A stretch of DNA of 64,000 nt, from the NCBI RefSeq assembly GCF_900116855.1, contig NZ_UETD01000007.1, forward strand, positions 62,001-126,000, given 5' to 3'. This document shows positions 60,806-64,000 of the stretch, in pieces. The notes under the pieces are model-generated. The model saw only the letters and a program-made list of their open reading frames with translations. It was not told the DNA's origin and searched no databases. Within the stretch, counting starts at the first letter, position 1, and the number at the start of each line of letters is the position of its first letter. This DNA comes from Ruminococcus flavefaciens (GTDB lineage: Bacteria > Bacillota > Clostridia > Oscillospirales > Ruminococcaceae). A program made the position numbers and the translations under genes.

Positions 60806-61984
60806 TCAATGAGATTTCATAAAAGCAGACAATGTCGTTTCTGCGCCGCTGGATAGCGCGGCATAGTATGCCAGTACATTTGAAGCGTCAACTGCGTCGA
60901 TGACACCGTCATGGTTTACATCGGCGTAGCGTGACTGAGATATGGTCAGTCCTGATATTTTTGAGCCTGATATCCGTGCGTACTCGGACAGGATCATGGA
61001 AGCATCCACAGCGTCGATCTTGGAGTCTCCGTTGATATTGCCGAGAGTATATGAGGGCTCGTGATATTTTGTATGTGCAGCAGGGTACTTTGCCTTGAAC
61101 TCGTCCGAGTTGTAGTCGGGGAAGGAGAGTCCGTTGTCATTCTGAGGGATGTGCTGAAGGAATGGGAAATCCGAGTCAAGGTCGCTGCTCCCCTTCAGAA
61201 AATAGTGGAAGCTGTCGCCGTTGAACTTCATATCCCATGTGGGGTCCATGAGGTAATACTTATCGTCAAGCTTTACCATCAGCCATACATGATATCCCTC
61301 AGAGGCAGGGAAAACGCTGTTGTCACGGGATTTTCCCGCGATTATGCGGCAGGTTATGCCGTTGTCGTTGTAGAGTCTGTACAGCAGCTGTGTAATGCCC
61401 TGACAAACTGCATGGTGATCCATTACCGCGCTGTATGCCGTATATACATACGGGTCAGAGATGTCCTCGGAATAGGTGGTATTTGAGGCAACGTATCTGT
61501 AAAGCAGGTATATCTTTGAGAAGTCGGAGAATTTATCAAGGCTGAGCTCCTCGGTGAGCCTGTTTATCTCCTCGGTGAGCTTTTTCTCCTCCTCGGCGGT
61601 GGTGTAGTAGTCCACATTGTAACTGATGGTGCAGCTGATCTCGTCCGCGTTCAGCTGTGCCCTGCATTTATAGCCCTTTATGGAAAACCTGAGATAGTCG
61701 CCCTCGGTCCCGATGCCTGTTTCCTCACAGGCACAGTAGATGGTGTGTGCGCCTATATCCGTGATCGAATAACCGTCAAGGGGCATCTGTACATCGAAGT
61801 TGGTGATCCTCTGCTTAAGATTGCTGCGTACAGCTGCGGCAGCTTCCTCCTTGCTCTGAGCAATATAATGGGTGGATATAAGCTGTCCCGACGGTGTGAC
61901 CGCGTGTGCGTTATATGGTGCCGAAGCGGCTGTCAGCAGAGCGAGAGCGGCTGCGGCGGAGGCTATGACAGCCCTGATATTCAT
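60806..61984 (-). CDS. Secreted transglutaminase-like protein with dockerin
   Basis: A 392-residue protein. Signal peptide about 1-28. Transglutaminase-like domain about 150-260 with an apparent triad: Cys194 in HHAVCQGITQLL, His232 in GYHVWLMVKL and Asp247 in LMDPTWD. A dockerin spans about 314-375: NINGDSKIDAVDASMILSEY and DVNHDGVIDAVDASNVLAYY. It could act as a protease, amidase or cross-linker on cell-surface proteins or within the cellulosome. Second gene of a three-gene operon, 27 bases after its paralog. Confidence 0.9.
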   Translation of the reverse strand: MNIRAVIASAAAALALLTAASAPYNAHAVTPSGQLISTHYIAQSKEEAAAAVRSNLKQRITNFDVQMPLDGYSITDIGAHTIYCACEETGIGTEGDYLRFSIKGYKCRAQLNADEISCTISYNVDYYTTAEEEKKLTEEINRLTEELSLDKFSDFSKIYLLYRYVASNTTYSEDISDPYVYTAYSAVMDHHAVCQGITQLLYRLYNDNGITCRIIAGKSRDNSVFPASEGYHVWLMVKLDDKYYLMDPTWDMKFNGDSFHYFLKGSSDLDSDFPFLQHIPQNDNGLSFPDYNSDEFKAKYPAAHTKYHEPSYTLGNINGDSKIDAVDASMILSEYARISGSKISGLTISQSRYADVNHDGVIDAVDASNVLAYYAALSSGAETTLSAFMKSH

Positions 61985-62011
61985 GAGATACCTCCTTTCG
62001 GAAGCCGTTGT

Positions 62012-63211
62012 TTATGCGCCTAAGAATTCTGTTATCCCCATCGGCTCCTTGGTGGTGGAGAGATAAGCGTAGTATGAGAGTATCTTTGAGGCGTCAACTG
62101 CGTCTATCTGACCGCTTTTGTCAACGTCGCCCGCAGCATTCTGTGCTGCGGTGAATACTCCCTTTCCGCTTTCCGATGAGAGCCTTGCATACTCGGCAAG
62201 GACGTTTGATGCGTCTATTGAGTTGACGGCACCGTCACCTGTCACATCTCCGAGGGCATATGATACCTCGGGAGCAGGATATGCCGAGGCGGAGATTTCG
62301 CTGTCGGCAAAAGCATCTTCGGGCTTTATGCCGAGAATGGAGAAGATGTGTACATGGGTAAATTCCTCGGAGCCGTCGCTTTCGCTGTCAAGATCACTGT
62401 AGCCCCTGAGGAAGAACCTGTGAGCGTTTCCGCCCATTTTCTTGTCCCATATGGGATCGAGGAAGTAGTACGTCCCGTCGATCTTTGCCATGCAGAGGTA
62501 ATGTACATCCACCTCCTCATCGGTCAGGGAATTGAAGTTGGACATATAGATCATGGGCTCAACGCCGAGCTCCTCCATAAGCCTGATGAGCAGGTGTATC
62601 TGTCCTGCTTCGTTTGCCTTCCTGCCGATAAGAGCGCTGTACGCGGAACTGAGACTGTCATCGATAAGATCGCTGTCGAGGACCATCTGATCTATAAGAT
62701 AGTCATATGCCCAGAGGAGTTTGTCGTAAACGCTGCTGTCAGCGGCTTTTCTGAAGCCGTCTGTTTCGCGGAGCTTTGCCATTTCTGCGGTGACCTCTGC
62801 TTCCTGCTCTGTGGTGGTGAGATATTCCAAGTGGTAATCGCAGTAGATGCCCTCGACCACCTGATAAATGGTGCCATCGTTCTTGTTTGACTGCAAAGCA
62901 AGGTAAGCGCCTTCGGTGGGATCTCCCGTAAACTCGAGGAGAGCGTTATTGAGCCTGTCCTCTATGTCCTGATAATCCTCGCCCTCATAGTCGGTGATGA
63001 CGAGCTCGATATGCTCAGTATGTGCCTTGACCTGCTGGCGGAAGTACTTTTCAGCTTCCTCCGTGGTGAGGAAAGGGATGTCTTCCTCGGCTGTGACCTG
63101 CACGGCTGACGGAAGCGTTGTGACGGTGGCGGCACTTACGGGTGCGGCTGTGGTCAAGCATATGGCGGCAGCTGCTATAACAGCCGCAACTGTGGTTTTT
63201 CTGAATTTCAT
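62012..63211 (-). CDS. Dockerin protein with transglutaminase-like fold lacking the catalytic Cys
   Basis: A 399-residue secreted paralog of the following gene. Signal peptide about 1-28. The transglutaminase-like core aligns: the Cys position falls on Glu201 (RKANEAGQIHLL), whereas His237 (VDVHYLCMAKI) and Asp252 (FLDPIWD) remain. It is therefore probably not an active thiol enzyme. The dockerin has DVTGDGAVNSIDASNVLAEY and DVDKSGQIDAVDASKILSYY. First gene of the operon. It may bind the same target as its active paralog. Confidence 0.88.
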   Translation of the reverse strand: MKFRKTTVAAVIAAAAICLTTAAPVSAATVTTLPSAVQVTAEEDIPFLTTEEAEKYFRQQVKAHTEHIELVITDYEGEDYQDIEDRLNNALLEFTGDPTEGAYLALQSNKNDGTIYQVVEGIYCDYHLEYLTTTEQEAEVTAEMAKLRETDGFRKAADSSVYDKLLWAYDYLIDQMVLDSDLIDDSLSSAYSALIGRKANEAGQIHLLIRLMEELGVEPMIYMSNFNSLTDEEVDVHYLCMAKIDGTYYFLDPIWDKKMGGNAHRFFLRGYSDLDSESDGSEEFTHVHIFSILGIKPEDAFADSEISASAYPAPEVSYALGDVTGDGAVNSIDASNVLAEYARLSSESGKGVFTAAQNAAGDVDKSGQIDAVDASKILSYYAYLSTTKEPMGITEFLGA

Positions 63212-63240
63212 GGTGTACCCCCCCTGTTCTTACATTATAA

Positions 63241-63268
63241 ACGAACAGCCGCCGAAGCGGCTGAACGG
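63241..63268 (-). terminator. Terminator-like hairpin after purA
   Basis: CAGCCGC-CGAA-GCGGCTG, extended by GAA/AAC-type pairs; on the minus strand it is followed by GTTTATAAT. It separates purA from the dockerin operon. Confidence 0.55.
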
Positions 63269-63278
63269 TCATATTCCT

Positions 63279-64000
63279 TTATCTTTCCAGTATCTGTGCT
63301 CTGTCGGGGCCGATACCAACCATGCTTACGTGGCAGCCTACCAGCTCCTCGAGACGGGCGATGTAGCTCTTGCAGTTTGCGGGGAGCTCATCGAAGCTTG
63401 TGCACTTTGAGATGTCCTCGCTGAATCCGGGGAACTCCTCATAGATAGGCTCGCAGCCCTCAAGCTCCTCCAGTGTGGGGGGAAACTCCTTGATAACGCT
63501 GCCGTCGGGCTTCTTGTAAGCCACGCACATCTTCAGAGTGTCGATGTTAGCGAGAGTATCCAGCTTGTTGATAGCAAGGCTGTCAAGGCCGTTTACTCTT
63601 ACTGAGTGGCGGACGATAACTGCGTCGAACCAGCCGGTTCTTCTGGGTCTGCCTGTGGTGGTACCGAACTCGCCGCCTACGTTTCTGATCTGATCGCCTG
63701 TTGCGTCGTCAAGCTCTGTGGGGAAGGGTCCCTTGCCTACACGGGTGGTATAAGCCTTGGCAACGCCGATGATGTTTGTGATGACCTTGGGACCAACGCC
63801 TGTGCCTACGCACACGCCTGCTGACAGGGGGTGCGATGAGGTAACATAGGGGTATGTACCGAAGTCGATGTCAAGAAGGGTAGCCTGAGCTCCCTCGAAC
63901 ATTATAGTCTTGCCTGCCTTGTGAGCCTCGAATGTGAGAACGGAAACGTCGTCCATGTAGGGGAGGAGTCTCTTTCCGTACTCTGTGTACTCCTTTGTAA
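63279..64000 (-). CDS. purA: Adenylosuccinate synthetase, C-terminal part
   Basis: The frame runs off the right edge of the window, so the N-terminus with the GTP-binding loop is missing. The visible 240 residues include LFEGAQATLLDIDFGTYPYV (first base triplets TLLDIDFGTYPYV are diagnostic), THPLSAGVCVGTGVGP, the loop ARVGKGPFPTE-like TTRVGKGPFPTE, and RRTGWFDAVIVRHSVRVNG. The enzyme converts IMP and Asp to adenylosuccinate in AMP synthesis. The protein ends SMVGIGPDRAQILER, the usual C-terminus. Confidence 0.95.
   Translation of the reverse strand, partial: TKEYTEYGKRLLPYMDDVSVLTFEAHKAGKTIMFEGAQATLLDIDFGTYPYVTSSHPLSAGVCVGTGVGPKVITNIIGVAKAYTTRVGKGPFPTELDDATGDQIRNVGGEFGTTTGRPRRTGWFDAVIVRHSVRVNGLDSLAINKLDTLANIDTLKMCVAYKKPDGSVIKEFPPTLEELEGCEPIYEEFPGFSEDISKCTSFDELPANCKSYIARLEELVGCHVSMVGIGPDRAQILER

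Noticed and set aside
1..64000. tRNA or rRNA genes and known riboswitches
   Set aside because: None were recognised by eye in the intergenic stretches; a covariance-model scan (tRNAscan-SE, Rfam) would be needed to exclude them fully.

Overview
The window looks like the chromosome of a cellulolytic Ruminococcus (Oscillospiraceae), closest in style to R. flavefaciens. It encodes a GH48 cellulase and a two-domain GH5 enzyme, both with the Ruminococcus-type dockerin (GDTNCDG-VELADAIL then KGLTSNDA). Three further secreted proteins carry other dockerins. Housekeeping genes follow Firmicutes order (yicC-remA-gmk-rpoZ-priA-def-fmt-protease-rsmB-rlmN-stp-prkC-rsgA-thiN-spoVM). The taxonomic call is inferred from protein features; no database search was run.

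Layout. 1-6163: end of ricT, queH, a YbaK-type deacylase, a GGDEF-like protein with a degenerate active site, a lipoprotein, a CIRCE-preceded Hsp20 and a HAD phosphatase. 6406-13531: an aryl-acid cluster (iorA, iorB, a PaaK-type CoA ligase and an ACT protein) interrupted by small genes and by a membrane protein with a Q/S/G/Y-rich repeat domain resembling FUS. 13656-20417: zinc-ribbon and membrane proteins, EcsC-like protein, malQ, glgP and two paralogous membrane proteins. 20418-26320: an AT-rich accessory island with a helicase-HNH protein translationally coupled to an unrecognised 174-residue protein (candidate defence cassette), then the remnant of a Tn4451-like element (TnpW and large serine recombinase). 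26321-28433: a small dockerin protein and an XRE regulator with two membrane proteins. 28629-33891: nifJ, a divergent candidate small RNA, a tandem repeat array, spoVAC and spoIIID. 34262-38923: a four-gene GldA/F/G-like ABC system. 39499-45061: the convergent GH48 and GH5-GH5 dockerin enzymes. 45571-59273: the long housekeeping operon ending in the 27-residue spoVM. 59607-63211: an operon of two dockerin transglutaminase-like proteins, one lacking the catalytic Cys, plus a membrane protein with repeated APVLDD motifs. 63279-64000: the end of purA.

How genes fit together. PaaK can activate phenylacetate or indoleacetate to the CoA ester and IorAB can reductively carboxylate it to the 2-oxo acid, a known rumen route to aromatic amino acids. 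NifJ links pyruvate to ferredoxin. MalQ and GlgP process storage glucan. The dockerin proteins would assemble on scaffoldins encoded elsewhere. Stp and PrkC form the usual phosphatase/PASTA-kinase pair.

Intergenic DNA is rich in palindromic elements. Three composites with TAAATCA-type ends (near 34.0, 42.3 and 59.4 kb) share modules with fragments elsewhere. A roughly 120-bp unit is tandemly repeated near 32.8 kb and recurs near 42.2 kb, and the 3' end of iorA is copied twice more behind the gene. No rRNA, tRNA or CRISPR array was recognised by eye.
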